From Chryseobacterium ginsenosidimutans (GTDB lineage Bacteria; Bacteroidota; Bacteroidia; Flavobacteriales; Weeksellaceae), in the NCBI RefSeq assembly GCF_024807225.1, contig NZ_JANUCO010000001.1, positions 1,984,001-2,048,000 on the forward strand: a stretch of 64,000 bases of DNA, in the 5' to 3' direction. Shown piece after piece: positions 42,308-51,381 of this stretch (the stretch's first letter is position 1; each line of letters opens with the position of its first letter). A model generated the notes under the pieces. That model saw only the letters and a program-made list of their open reading frames with translations, ran no database searches and had not been told where the DNA came from. A program made the position numbers and the translations under genes.

Positions 42308-44533
42308 TTAGGATTCTGAATTATGTATTTGTTGGTTTTCATCTTTATTTTCAACAAGATTTTTAATAATTTTCTTTACTCTCTGGAACAAAAATGAACT
42401 TAGTAATAAGATGATTCCCAATATAATGAAGGCAATAATTCTTGATACATTGTCCATTTTCCAGACATCATAAAGGTATAATTTTAAGATCATGATAAAT
42501 ATTAATGCAAAACCAATTTTGTTGTATTCTGAAACATCGCTTTTTAATCCTTTATAAATGAAAATGCTCGCAAGAATTGTCCAAATAATTGGCAGATATA
42601 ACAAAGTAAAATGTTGTCCAAGTTTTCCTATTTCTGAAATTTGACTGGCATTAATCAATAAATATAAATGATACAATTCGTTGCTTACAGCTGTAACAAA
42701 AGCGATTGCGATGAACCAGAATGAAAATTTTATGTTGAAGAAATCAGATTTAGGTAAAATATTCAACATGATATAAATGAAAGGAATCCAATATAGAAGG
42801 TATAATCCATAAAAGCTAAACTGAACTTTTTTCAATAAAATTTGAGAAATAATTCCGGAACCTGAAATTAAAGTATCAATAATGATTAAAGATAAAAACA
42901 AGTATAAAAGGGCGGTTTCCAGTATTTTATTAATCTCCAGTTTCTTTCTGAACAATAATATCATAAAAATATAATACAGACTGAAAATTGTGGCAACACT
43001 GAAAATCACAATCCAAGGTTTTTCGGAAATGTGATATAGGATTTCGAGTAAAAGGGCAATATAAATTACGGCATAACTTACCACCGTAAAGACATTTTCA
43101 AAGAAATCGGTATTTCTATTTTCTGTGTCGGAAAGTTTTCTTAATAGAATTAAATTAACGAAAGTTGTAATTACCGTTACCAGACTCGTCAAAAATACCG
43201 GATTAAAAACTATAGTGAGATTTTTTGCATCAAGATATTCCGTCCAAGTCATGAGCTGCGCCAAAATTACCAAAGGAAACAAGACATAGAAAGCTATTTT
43301 AAAAATATTGAGATTATTGGTTTTTTTCCAGATAAATAGAAGCAACGTCGCTTCAATCGCCCAAACACTGGTAATTAAATGGGTTTTAAACTGTAAAGCA
43401 ACGGCAACCGTGATTAAACTGATCGTAATCCCAGTAAAAACAGAATAATTGATACCAAAACTCTTTTTTGAATATTCTCTGTAAAGCAATCCTAAATTAA
43501 CCAAAGCAAAGCCAATCGGGAAAATAATAACCGGTTCGTATTGTAATGTATTAAAAATATAAACCAAACCGATGATACTGGTGAAATTTATTAAGACAAG
43601 CATTAAAATATCAAAAGAAGGTAAAATGCCTTTTTTAAAATAATGTTGTAAAGCAAACGAATAGAAAATAATATAACTGGCAATATAAAAATAGACATTC
43701 AGGATTTCTGTTTTTTCGGCCGTCCAGAAAAAAAGATAAATCGTAGTAAAAATAAAAGAAACCCAGCCGACGCTTTTCCAATTTTTTAAGAATACTACAG
43801 CCAACATTCCAATGTTTAAAACGGTAAGATAAGTGAAGAGGAAAGGGTAATTGCTTTGTCCTGTACTGATAATTAACGGAGCTAAAAATCCACCAAATAA
43901 AGAGAAAATAATTAATATTTCACTTTTATAATAATAGGAAAGCGCGATAGAAAGTAAAGTAATTAGACAGGTAATTGAAAAGGCAATATTCTGCGAAAAC
44001 AAATGATATTCCCGAAAGGCAATGGTAATCGTAAAGTACAAAACAGCAATTCCGCCGCCCGTAATAATGGATGCAAAAACCGAATAGTTTTTCCTTAAAA
44101 AATTACCGGTTACAATAATTGCGGCTCCCACCAGAAATCCGATTCCTACTCTTGGTGTTTCCCCGATCCAGTTTTTGTCGAGTGCGTATTTTACAAAATA
44201 TCCGATTCCTAAAACAAGGGTAAAAATCCCGATGATCGCTAAAGCATTTTGCTTAAAAAAATCAAAAACAGGGAGAAGCCAATCTTTTTCTTCTTTGGCT
44301 GGAGTATCATTATCTAATTCAGGATCATTTATATTGAAATGCTCATCTTGGATTATTGGTGAAACAGTTGAAGTTGGTATCGTTTGTTCTTCTTTTATTT
44401 CTGAAACCTTTTCTTGATTAGCAAATTTCTTATTAAGCTCAGAAATCTCTTTTTCTAACTTCTTAACTTTACTATTTAGATTGTTAAACAAAATAGCGAA
44501 TATTACTACTAAAAAGATCAGTGGGTAAATCAT
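42308..44533 (-). CDS. DUF2339 polytopic membrane protein
   Basis: 741 residues with about 20 or more hydrophobic segments. Residues 1-20 are a membrane helix, 20-45 a charged coiled-coil (LNSKVKKLEKEISELNKKFAN), then an acidic linker, and from 85 on a series of membrane helices with NWIGETPRVGIGFLVGAAII and GGIAVLYFTITIAFREYHLF, the DUF2339 signature. Family members have no known function. The coiled-coil should lie in the cytoplasm. Stand-alone gene; no terminator seen. Confidence 0.85.
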   Translation of the reverse strand: MIYPLIFLVVIFAILFNNLNSKVKKLEKEISELNKKFANQEKVSEIKEEQTIPTSTVSPIIQDEHFNINDPELDNDTPAKEEKDWLLPVFDFFKQNALAIIGIFTLVLGIGYFVKYALDKNWIGETPRVGIGFLVGAAIIVTGNFLRKNYSVFASIITGGGIAVLYFTITIAFREYHLFSQNIAFSITCLITLLSIALSYYYKSEILIIFSLFGGFLAPLIISTGQSNYPFLFTYLTVLNIGMLAVVFLKNWKSVGWVSFIFTTIYLFFWTAEKTEILNVYFYIASYIIFYSFALQHYFKKGILPSFDILMLVLINFTSIIGLVYIFNTLQYEPVIIFPIGFALVNLGLLYREYSKKSFGINYSVFTGITISLITVAVALQFKTHLITSVWAIEATLLLFIWKKTNNLNIFKIAFYVLFPLVILAQLMTWTEYLDAKNLTIVFNPVFLTSLVTVITTFVNLILLRKLSDTENRNTDFFENVFTVVSYAVIYIALLLEILYHISEKPWIVIFSVATIFSLYYIFMILLFRKKLEINKILETALLYLFLSLIIIDTLISGSGIISQILLKKVQFSFYGLYLLYWIPFIYIMLNILPKSDFFNIKFSFWFIAIAFVTAVSNELYHLYLLINASQISEIGKLGQHFTLLYLPIIWTILASIFIYKGLKSDVSEYNKIGFALIFIMILKLYLYDVWKMDNVSRIIAFIILGIILLLSSFLFQRVKKIIKNLVENKDENQQIHNSES

Positions 44534-44582
44534 TTTTTACTTTTTGATAAATCAAATATAATCAAATGTTTCCCTATAAACG

Positions 44583-44617
44583 AATTAATCCATCATACAA
44601 CGTACGATGGATTAATT
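44583..44617 (-). terminator. Hairpin following C1q-like paralogue 2
   Basis: AATTAATCCATC and GATGGATTAATT, 12-bp perfect arms around ATACAACGTAC. The arms equal those of the hairpin after paralogue 1 (3448-3486). Confidence 0.65.
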
Positions 44618-44651
44618 CTGTAGAGTGATTAAACTACTATATAAAAATTTC

Positions 44652-45377
44652 TTAATTCGATACTTTATAAATGTAGAAAGAACTTGTACTTGATCCTATT
44701 AGACCAACATTAAGAAGAGAAGATCCTGTAAGTCCAAAAGAGATTTTATCTCCAGCTTGTAATGGATAAAGTGAATCAACTGTTGCTTCAGAGATTGTTA
44801 AGCTTAATAAAATAAGATTCGCACCGCTGAATGGTCTGTTGTCAATAATCGTTGCTACACCCGCTCTCGTTCTTACGATTCCTACTCCCGGTGAGTTTGA
44901 TAAGATTGCAGCCTGAAGTCCTGTTCCATAACGGAAAGTAAATCCAATAGCGTAAGTTCCGTTTGAAGGAATTGTATAGGTGTTATCAGTATCAGAAAAC
45001 AGGGCAGCGCTACCTACAGTTCTTTCTGCAGCCAAAAAGTTTACCCCTTGGAATCCTGCAGGAAAAATCCCTAGATTTAATAAGCTTATACCTGCTGTTT
45101 TTTTTGCGCTGTAAACAGTTGTATTTACTCCGTTGTTAATAACATAACTAGCAAGAAGTTGCGGGTCTACCTGAGAAACTTGGTTATCTCCTCCTGTATT
45201 TTGGTTCAATGCCAAAATTTGGTATCCAGGTAAAGTAGCTACGGTAGGAGTTTGTCTGATTTTAGCAGTTCCGTTAATGTCTAAAGTCGCTGAAGGGGTA
45301 GTAGTATTAATACCCACTTGAGCGGAGATCGAGATAGACATAATGGCCAAAAATGCGCTACAAATTTTAGTTTTCAT
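44652..45377 (-). CDS. Secreted C1q/TNF-like beta-sandwich protein (paralogue 2)
   Basis: 241 residues with a signal peptide ending SISAQ. The mature start VGINTTTPSATLDINGTAKIRQ carries the 'GINT-TP-xATLDxNG' motif, and the C-terminal region contains YTIPSNGTYAIGFTFRYG and LQAGDKISFGLTG, C1q-like strands (inference). It aligns along its length with the gene at 2720-3418, with conserved SAKK, ISLLxL, FLAAxxTxxSxLF, TISE and KVSN blocks. Likely exported; receptor or adhesion role speculative. A long AT-rich upstream region precedes it. Confidence 0.7.
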   Translation of the reverse strand: MKTKICSAFLAIMSISISAQVGINTTTPSATLDINGTAKIRQTPTVATLPGYQILALNQNTGGDNQVSQVDPQLLASYVINNGVNTTVYSAKKTAGISLLNLGIFPAGFQGVNFLAAERTVGSAALFSDTDNTYTIPSNGTYAIGFTFRYGTGLQAAILSNSPGVGIVRTRAGVATIIDNRPFSGANLILLSLTISEATVDSLYPLQAGDKISFGLTGSSLLNVGLIGSSTSSFYIYKVSN

Positions 45378-45723
45378 GTTTAAAAATTTAAATTAGTTAA
45401 TGGTTTATCCTCAGTTAGTTTCGTGTCAAAGATACATCAAATATCAAGCATAATAAAATTTTATCTTTAAATAATTTTTAATATTAGATAATTATATATG
45501 CTAATAATGTAATTATAAAATTATTTTATTTAAGTAAAATTTTTAAACCCCCTTGTGTTATAGGTTTTTAAGATAATGCTAATATGATATATCTTTATAT
45601 TGATTAACTAATTGATGGATTATAGTTTGTAATAAAATTAAAACTTTTTTCCCATAAAAAGCAAATTTCATCCTCATTAATTTTAAAAAAAATATAAAAA
45701 AGAGAGGGAATATGAACAGAATC
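45378..45723. other. AT-rich intergenic region
   Basis: About 346 bases with no gene. It lies upstream of paralogue 2 and downstream of pheA, both on the minus strand. A G+C-poor leader for the C1q-like gene; no clear promoter motif or hairpin recognised. Confidence 0.5.
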
Positions 45724-46572
45724 TTAACTTTTTAAAAGGAATTCTTTGTAATTTCCGAGAAAATCAACTTGTGCATGCAGCGTTTTTAATTCCTCCAAGG
45801 CATTTTGATGTAAAACAGAATCCCATTTTCCGACAACGTTGATGAAGAAGAAGTAATTCCCCAATCCGGTTTTCAATGTTCTGGATTCTATTTTGCTAAG
45901 GTTCATTTTTCGCCATGCAAAAACCGACAACACCTGATGAAGTCCTCCCGCATGATCTTCAGGAAGAGTAATTAACATTCCCGATTTTTCCCCTAAAATT
46001 ATTAAATCACTATTTTCATAAATATTCTGATGCTTCGAAATAATAATAAAGCGCGTATGATTTTGTTCAAAATCCTGAATATTTCTATGAATAATTTTCA
46101 ACCCATACAAATTAGCCGCAAACTGATTCGCAACTGCTGCCAGATTTCTGTCCGGATTTTCAGAGACGTGTTTTGCCGCCGCTGCTGTAGAAGAATAATC
46201 CTGCTTCTGAATTTCCTTAAATTGTTGATCCAAAAAATGAAAACTTTGTGCTAAAGCTTGTGGATGCGAGTAAATTTTCTCAATATTTTCAATATCACAA
46301 TCTGCATGTACCATCAAATGGTGAGCGATGGGCATCACAGCTTCAGCTTCAATCTTGATCTGAGACGTTTTATACAAATAATCCAGCGTCATAGAAACCG
46401 TTCCTTCAATAGAATTTTCTAATGGAACAACAGCTTTTTCTACTTCTCCGTTTTCTACCGCCCTAAAGCAATCTAAAATATTAGCTTGTGGCAACAATTC
46501 TTCATTCGTGAAAAGCTGAGTCGCAGCAAGTTGTGTAAAACTCGCTTGCGGACCCAAATAAGCAATCTTCAT
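45724..46572 (-). CDS. pheA: Prephenate dehydratase
   Basis: 282 residues, the length of monofunctional PDT. It converts prephenate to phenylpyruvate in phenylalanine synthesis. KIAYLGPQASFTQLAATQLF opens the catalytic domain, VVPLENSIEGTVSMTLDYLY is the substrate region, and NHTRFIIISK contains the catalytic Thr-Arg-Phe. The C-terminal ACT domain is shown by LSKIESRTLKTGLGNYFFFIN (usually ESRP), so feedback by phenylalanine is expected. Monocistronic as far as can be seen. Confidence 0.93.
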   Translation of the reverse strand: MKIAYLGPQASFTQLAATQLFTNEELLPQANILDCFRAVENGEVEKAVVPLENSIEGTVSMTLDYLYKTSQIKIEAEAVMPIAHHLMVHADCDIENIEKIYSHPQALAQSFHFLDQQFKEIQKQDYSSTAAAAKHVSENPDRNLAAVANQFAANLYGLKIIHRNIQDFEQNHTRFIIISKHQNIYENSDLIILGEKSGMLITLPEDHAGGLHQVLSVFAWRKMNLSKIESRTLKTGLGNYFFFINVVGKWDSVLHQNALEELKTLHAQVDFLGNYKEFLLKS

Positions 46573-46912
46573 TATATTTTATTTTTTTAATTTGATTAAA
46601 GAGTTGTTGAAGTTTTTATAGGAACATAAATGCGCTTGAACTTATAAAAATATAGCCACAAAAGTAACAAAATCTATTTTTAACCTTTTTAAGTTCGCTT
46701 ATTGTAAAAAAAAGTAAAAATTTAAAGAAGATGAAAAAATCAAATATTTTTTAAAAATTGTATACTTTTTTTGAGTAAACGGATCAACTTAAAATAATTT
46801 ATATACTAATTTTTTGTATCTTTATCTGGTTAGGATAATAGTTTAAAAGTAGAACACAGATTAGTAACTTAAGAGACTGAGCGCTATAACTTAGACTCTG
46901 ATTTTTGAAGCC
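46573..46912. other. AT-rich intergenic region
   Basis: 340 bases between two minus-strand genes; no reading frame, repeat or terminator recognised. It includes the upstream region of pheA. No cluster of DnaA boxes was seen, although dnaA is less than 1 kb away. Confidence 0.5.
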
Positions 46913-47323
46913 TTATTTGCTCCAGTTTTCTTCAATTAACTTCATCAGATAATCCGGACATTTTACCACTTTTTTTGTTTTTGCATCCAAAAAGAAAAGG
47001 GTAGTGGAAGCTTCCGTAATTTTAATATTTTCTTCATTAAAAATTTCATATTCGAATTCAATTCTTACTCCTGGAATTTTTTTTACGAAAGTATGAATTT
47101 CTAATTTTTCATCATAAAAAGCTGGTCGCAAATACTTAATTTTATAGTCCGAAACGGGGAGCCAAATTCCTTGATTTTCAATCTCATTATATGATATTCC
47201 GATGCTTCTAAAAAGCTCAACTCTGGCAATTTCAAAGTACTGTGCGTAGTTGCCGTAGTAGACGTATTTCATGGGATCTGTTTCTGCGTAACGTACTCGT
47301 AATGAGTGTTTTGTGTGTATCAT
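46913..47323 (-). CDS. Acyl-CoA thioesterase, 4-hydroxybenzoyl-CoA type (YbgC-like)
   Basis: 136 residues from ATG 47323 (MIHTKHSLRVRYAETDPM). This start fits the family; the longer frame from 47368 adds 15 residues, and a TATATTTG element (minus, 47346-47353) lies inside it. RVRYAETDPMKYVYYGNYAQYFEIARVE is the hotdog-fold signature with the catalytic Asp (as RYAETDPMKYV). Cytoplasmic; acts on acyl-CoA or acyl-ACP. Divergent from dnaA with about 137 bases between the starts. Confidence 0.85.
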   Translation of the reverse strand: MIHTKHSLRVRYAETDPMKYVYYGNYAQYFEIARVELFRSIGISYNEIENQGIWLPVSDYKIKYLRPAFYDEKLEIHTFVKKIPGVRIEFEYEIFNEENIKITEASTTLFFLDAKTKKVVKCPDYLMKLIEENWSK

Positions 47324-47460
47324 TTTTATTACTCTATTATACATACAAATATATTTTTTAATAATCAATAACTGTAGAATTTTTTTTTAAAATAAAAAAT
47401 GAGACCTTTGTCCTCCTTCTGAAAAACGGTAAAAACTAAAGAATCAATCAGGGCTTAATT

Positions 47461-48915
47461 ATGGATGGAAATTTAATGTTGATATGGCAGAAATGCCTTC
47501 AGTTCATGCGCGATAATTTGAATGCTGCTGAAGACAATTCTGATCTGAAAAAACTTGAAAAATCTTTCGATTTACTATTCGACAAGGTGCAACCAATTTC
47601 GTTGGTTGACAACAACCTTACGTTGATGGTACCGAGTGATTTTTACAAGGAATATATAGAGGACAATTACCTGTCCTTACTTTCTGCTGCCCTGAAGAAA
47701 AATATAGGTAAAGGAGTGAAATTATGGTATTCTGTAATGGAAAATAAACCTACCGGTTTAGAAAAACCCGTTACCATGAATATGAAAGGGAAAAGTGTTC
47801 CCACTCCGAGAGTGCAGGAAACGATGCCGCAAGGTTTTTCGTCTAATATTGTGAACCCGTTTGTGGTTCCGGGAATCAAAAAGGTAAATATTGATTCTAA
47901 TTTGAAATCAGATTTCTCTTTTGACAATTATGTGGAAGGAGAAAGCAATAAATTTGCTGCAACAGTAGCAAGATCGATTGCTAAAAGACCGGGTGCGACG
48001 GCTTTCAACCCATTATTTTTATATGGAGGTTATGGTGTTGGAAAAACTCACTTAGGACAAGCCGTAGGTTTGGAAGTGAAAAGCCAGTTTCCGGATAAAG
48101 TAGTTCTTTATTTGTCTTCCGAAAAATTCATTCAGCAATTTATTTCGGCAGCAAAAGCTCATAAACAAACGGAATTTGCAAATTTCTATCAGATGGTTGA
48201 TGTTTTAATCATTGATGATATCCAGTTCTTGTCTGGAAAATCTGCAACTCAGGACAGTTTCTTCCATATTTTTGATCATTTGCATCAAAACGGAAAGCAG
48301 ATTATCCTTACTTCTGATAAGGCTCCTGCAGATATCATGGATATTCAGGACAGGATTGTTTCGCGTTTCAAATGGGGACTTTCTGCAGAAATTAAATCTC
48401 CGGATGTACAGACTCGTAAGAAAATCATCATCGATAAATTAAGCAGAGACGGAATCGTTTTGACGGATGATATGCTTGATTTCCTTGCTATTGAAACAAA
48501 AACAAACGTAAGAGAGCTTATCGGAGTTATTAATTCTGTGATTGCATATTCTACGGTTTATAAGACAGATCTAAGTCTGGAATTGTTGAAAGATACGATC
48601 AGTAAGATCGCTGCAAACCAGAAAAAAATCATCAATATTCCTTATATTCAGGATGTTGTGTGTGATTATTTCGGTATCAAAAAAGAGCAGCTTTTATCTA
48701 AAACAAGAAAAAGAGAAATCGCTCTTCCAAGACAATTGGCAATGTATTTTTCAAAAGAACTTACAAATGCTACTTTCACTAAAATTGGTGAAGAAATGGG
48801 AGGGAAAGACCACTCAACGGTAATGTACGCTTGCGACACCATCAAGGATGTTTCTAAGATCGACAAAGAAGTGAAGAAGTACGTGAAGGAATTGGGTGAG
48901 AGAATTAAACAATAA
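47461..48915 (+). CDS. dnaA: Chromosomal replication initiator protein
   Basis: 484 residues. Domain I (residues 1-90) has LIWQKCLQFMRDNL; domain III (about 150-370) has the Walker A GGYGVGKTHL, Walker B LIIDDIQFLSGK and sensor ILTSDKAPADI; domain IV has the helix-turn-helix DNA-recognition motif with GGKDHSTVMYACDTI at the C-terminus. It opens the origin and loads the helicase. The gene has no dnaN, rpmH or gidA next to it, as is common in Flavobacteriia. An origin was not identified nearby. Confidence 0.96.
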   Translation: MDGNLMLIWQKCLQFMRDNLNAAEDNSDLKKLEKSFDLLFDKVQPISLVDNNLTLMVPSDFYKEYIEDNYLSLLSAALKKNIGKGVKLWYSVMENKPTGLEKPVTMNMKGKSVPTPRVQETMPQGFSSNIVNPFVVPGIKKVNIDSNLKSDFSFDNYVEGESNKFAATVARSIAKRPGATAFNPLFLYGGYGVGKTHLGQAVGLEVKSQFPDKVVLYLSSEKFIQQFISAAKAHKQTEFANFYQMVDVLIIDDIQFLSGKSATQDSFFHIFDHLHQNGKQIILTSDKAPADIMDIQDRIVSRFKWGLSAEIKSPDVQTRKKIIIDKLSRDGIVLTDDMLDFLAIETKTNVRELIGVINSVIAYSTVYKTDLSLELLKDTISKIAANQKKIINIPYIQDVVCDYFGIKKEQLLSKTRKREIALPRQLAMYFSKELTNATFTKIGEEMGGKDHSTVMYACDTIKDVSKIDKEVKKYVKELGERIKQ

Positions 48916-49023
48916 GAAATAATTTAATTTAAATATAGAAAATGGAGAATAATTTTATTCTTCATTTTTTGTTTAGTTTTGTTGATTAAAGAAGATTATT
49001 CATTCAATTTTAAATCAGAAACA

Positions 49024-49473
49024 ATGAAAATATTAATGGTTTGTTTGGGAAATATTTGCAGAAGTCCTTTAGCAGAAGGAATTATGAAAACAAAAGTCCC
49101 TGAAAACTTTTTTGTAGATTCAGCCGGAACCATTTCTATGCACGAAGGAAAACATCCGGATAAAAGATCGATAAAAACAGCCGCAAATCACAATATTGAT
49201 ATTTCAAAACAAAGATCAAGACCTATTACAACAGCAGATTTTGAGATTTTTGATAAAATTTATTGTATGGATATCGATGTGATGGCAGATGTGGTTTCAA
49301 AAACCAACAACGAAGAACAGAGACAGAAAGTTTCTTTATTCATGGAGGTTTTGGGCGATCATAAAAATGCAGAAGTTCCGGATCCTTATTGGGGCGGAAT
49401 GGAAGAATTTGAAAATGTTTTTCAGCTTTTGGAAAAAGGCTGCAGCAAAATTGCCGAACAGATCTTACCATAA
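49024..49473 (+). CDS. Low-molecular-weight protein tyrosine phosphatase
   Basis: 149 residues from ATG 49024; the open frame from 48979 adds residues not found in the family, and a TAGTTTTG promoter element lies at 48974-48981. VCLGNICRSPLAEGIM is the P-loop C(x)5R(S/T) with the nucleophilic Cys, and VPDPYWGG near the end holds the general acid Asp of the DP motif. It dephosphorylates phosphotyrosine proteins. It stands with the RsmI-type gene 48 bases downstream; no tyrosine kinase (BY kinase) is in the window. Confidence 0.9.
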   Translation: MKILMVCLGNICRSPLAEGIMKTKVPENFFVDSAGTISMHEGKHPDKRSIKTAANHNIDISKQRSRPITTADFEIFDKIYCMDIDVMADVVSKTNNEEQRQKVSLFMEVLGDHKNAEVPDPYWGGMEEFENVFQLLEKGCSKIAEQILP

Positions 49474-49521
49474 TCTTCATTTGTTTTTAACTAAATTTCA
49501 AACTTCATAAATATAATAAAA

Positions 49522-50220
49522 ATGCTTTTTTTACTTCCAGCTTATTTATCCGAAAATACTTCTATCACGCATTTTTCGCCTGTTATCAAAGAGTACATCA
49601 TGCAAACGGATTACTTTTTTGTGGAAAATGAAAAGACCGCAAGAAAGGTCGTTAAATTTTTCGCTCCCGAGAAGAAACAGTCAGATTTGAAGCTTTTCCT
49701 TTTGGATAAATACACAGAAAATGCAGATATAAAAGAAGCTCAGGACAGAATGCTTAATGGGCAAGATTTCGGATTGCTTTCTGAAGCCGGACTTCCGTGC
49801 ATCGCCGATCCCGGAAACCTGATTGTAAAATGGTGTCACGAAAAAAACATCAGAGTTATCCCTATTTCAGGACCTTCATCGATTATTTTAGCATTAATTT
49901 CAAGTGGTTTCAACGGGCAGGAATTTACTTTCAACGGATATTTGCCAATTGAAAAAGGGGAAAAGAAAAAACAGATTTTACGCTTAGAAAGTATGGTTCA
50001 GAATACCGGATATTCCCAGATTTTCATGGAAACGCCTTACAGAAACAATGCGCTTTTTGAAGATTTAACGAAGTCTTTATCTCCAAATACAAAGTTGTGT
50101 ATTGCCGCAAATATCAACGATCCGGAGCATGAATTCATCAAAACAAAAACCATCAAAGAGTGGCAAAAACAAAAACCGGAACTTCATAAAATCCCGGCTG
50201 TATTTGTTTTGGGTAAATAG
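49522..50220 (+). CDS. rsmI: RsmI-type SAM-dependent methyltransferase (tetrapyrrole methylase fold)
   Basis: 232 residues, shorter than typical RsmI (about 285) but of the same pattern. LLPAYLSENT at the start, FGLLSEAGLPCIADPGNLIVKWCHE near residue 90 (SAM site), IPISGPSSIILALISSGF and FTFNGYLPIEK. RsmI 2'-O-methylates C1402 of 16S rRNA; shortened Bacteroidota homologues are often just annotated as SAM-dependent methyltransferase, so identity with RsmI is likely but not certain. Cytoplasmic. Confidence 0.78.
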   Translation: MLFLLPAYLSENTSITHFSPVIKEYIMQTDYFFVENEKTARKVVKFFAPEKKQSDLKLFLLDKYTENADIKEAQDRMLNGQDFGLLSEAGLPCIADPGNLIVKWCHEKNIRVIPISGPSSIILALISSGFNGQEFTFNGYLPIEKGEKKKQILRLESMVQNTGYSQIFMETPYRNNALFEDLTKSLSPNTKLCIAANINDPEHEFIKTKTIKEWQKQKPELHKIPAVFVLGK

Positions 50221-50273
50221 TTTCTCATTAGGTTTTTTAGCAAAGCAATCTTTAACAAAAAATAACCAATAAG

Positions 50274-50343
50274 TTTGTCATTCCGCAGGAATCTATGCTG
50301 CTTAAATAAAAAATTGTTGCTTAGATTCCTACGGAATGACAAA
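50274..50343. repeat. Palindromic intergenic repeat (TTTGTCATTCCG family), copy 1
   Basis: TTTGTCATTCCGCAGGAATCTA and its inverse TAGATTCCTACGGAATGACAAA match in 21 of 22 positions, separated by 26 bases. A second copy lies at 59475-59558. It follows the methyltransferase gene and may end transcription. Confidence 0.85.
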
Positions 50344-50388
50344 TATTGTGAATAGATTTATTTTTAACAGAATCAGTAATTCTAAAAA

Positions 50389-51234
50389 CTACTTTTTCTT
50401 CCTATTTCTCCATTTTTTCCAAAGCAAAACAACAACGGGAATCAATAAAAAGAACGGCCAAAGCGAAATAACACCAAGGAAAAAAGCAACAAAACTATTC
50501 CAGCCTTCCGTTACAGAATCTCCGAAACGGCTTCCAAAACCTATTGTTGAAGTGGCTGAACTTCTCACTTTTTCTTTATATAAACTTAAATTCAAAGTGC
50601 TGTAATTCACTCTGTCATCAATAAAACGAAGTCTGCCTTCTGAAACATCAATTTCATCTTCCAGTTCACGGATATTTTCCTGAATTTCCAGAATGTCTTT
50701 TGTCGTTTTCGCACTTTTAAGCATATCGCGATATTTTTCAAGATAGATTTTCTTGTTTCCTAATTTGATAGAAACGTCGGTATATTCTTCTGTCACGTCA
50801 TCTGAAGAAATATTTTTCGACAAAACTGATCCCATTCCATCAGAAAAAGAATTCACCAAAACATCAAAATTTTTATGCGGAACTCTGATGGTAATATCCA
50901 GATTTTCATTTCTGTCTGTATTCTGAAACTCTTCTTTCTGAACGTAAGCTTTGTTGTTTTTTATAATTTCATCGACTTGATTATGAGCTTTTTTAATATC
51001 TCCAACCTGAATTCTCATGTCCCCGTTTTTGATAATTTTTTTGGAGATTGTATTCGTATTTGCCAAAGTTACTTCTGAAAGAGAATTTGGAGAAGGGAAT
51101 ACGATAGCTGCATCAACCTTGTCTTCCTGCGGAGCCATCATTGCCATTTCTTTAGGAGATTCATTGGCAATTGTTTTATTTTTTTTGCAATTTATAAGAA
51201 ATAAACAAAGTAATGGTATAAATAGTTTTCTCAT
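50389..51234 (-). CDS. DUF4349 domain lipoprotein
   Basis: 281 residues. Lipobox LINC at residues 13-16; a central DUF4349 region with KIIKNGDMRIQVGDIKKAHNQVDEII, VPHKNFDVLVNSFSDG and a long coiled-coil (ILEIQENIRELEDEIDVSE); a single C-terminal membrane helix (FFLGVISLWPFFLLIPVVVLL) followed by a basic tail. A membrane helix plus lipobox could span or link the two membranes. Function unknown; the family is widespread in bacteria. Confidence 0.85.
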   Translation of the reverse strand: MRKLFIPLLCLFLINCKKNKTIANESPKEMAMMAPQEDKVDAAIVFPSPNSLSEVTLANTNTISKKIIKNGDMRIQVGDIKKAHNQVDEIIKNNKAYVQKEEFQNTDRNENLDITIRVPHKNFDVLVNSFSDGMGSVLSKNISSDDVTEEYTDVSIKLGNKKIYLEKYRDMLKSAKTTKDILEIQENIRELEDEIDVSEGRLRFIDDRVNYSTLNLSLYKEKVRSSATSTIGFGSRFGDSVTEGWNSFVAFFLGVISLWPFFLLIPVVVLLWKKWRNRKKK

Positions 51235-51381
51235 GAATAAGTTTTGCTGAATCTTATCAAAAACTATGCTTAAAGTTGATATTTAATTATAAATTTTTAA
51301 TAAATGATGATATTTTTTGTAAATACTTTATTTAATGCTATCTTAAGCCACAAAAATCAAATTAATTTATATTTTTATTGA

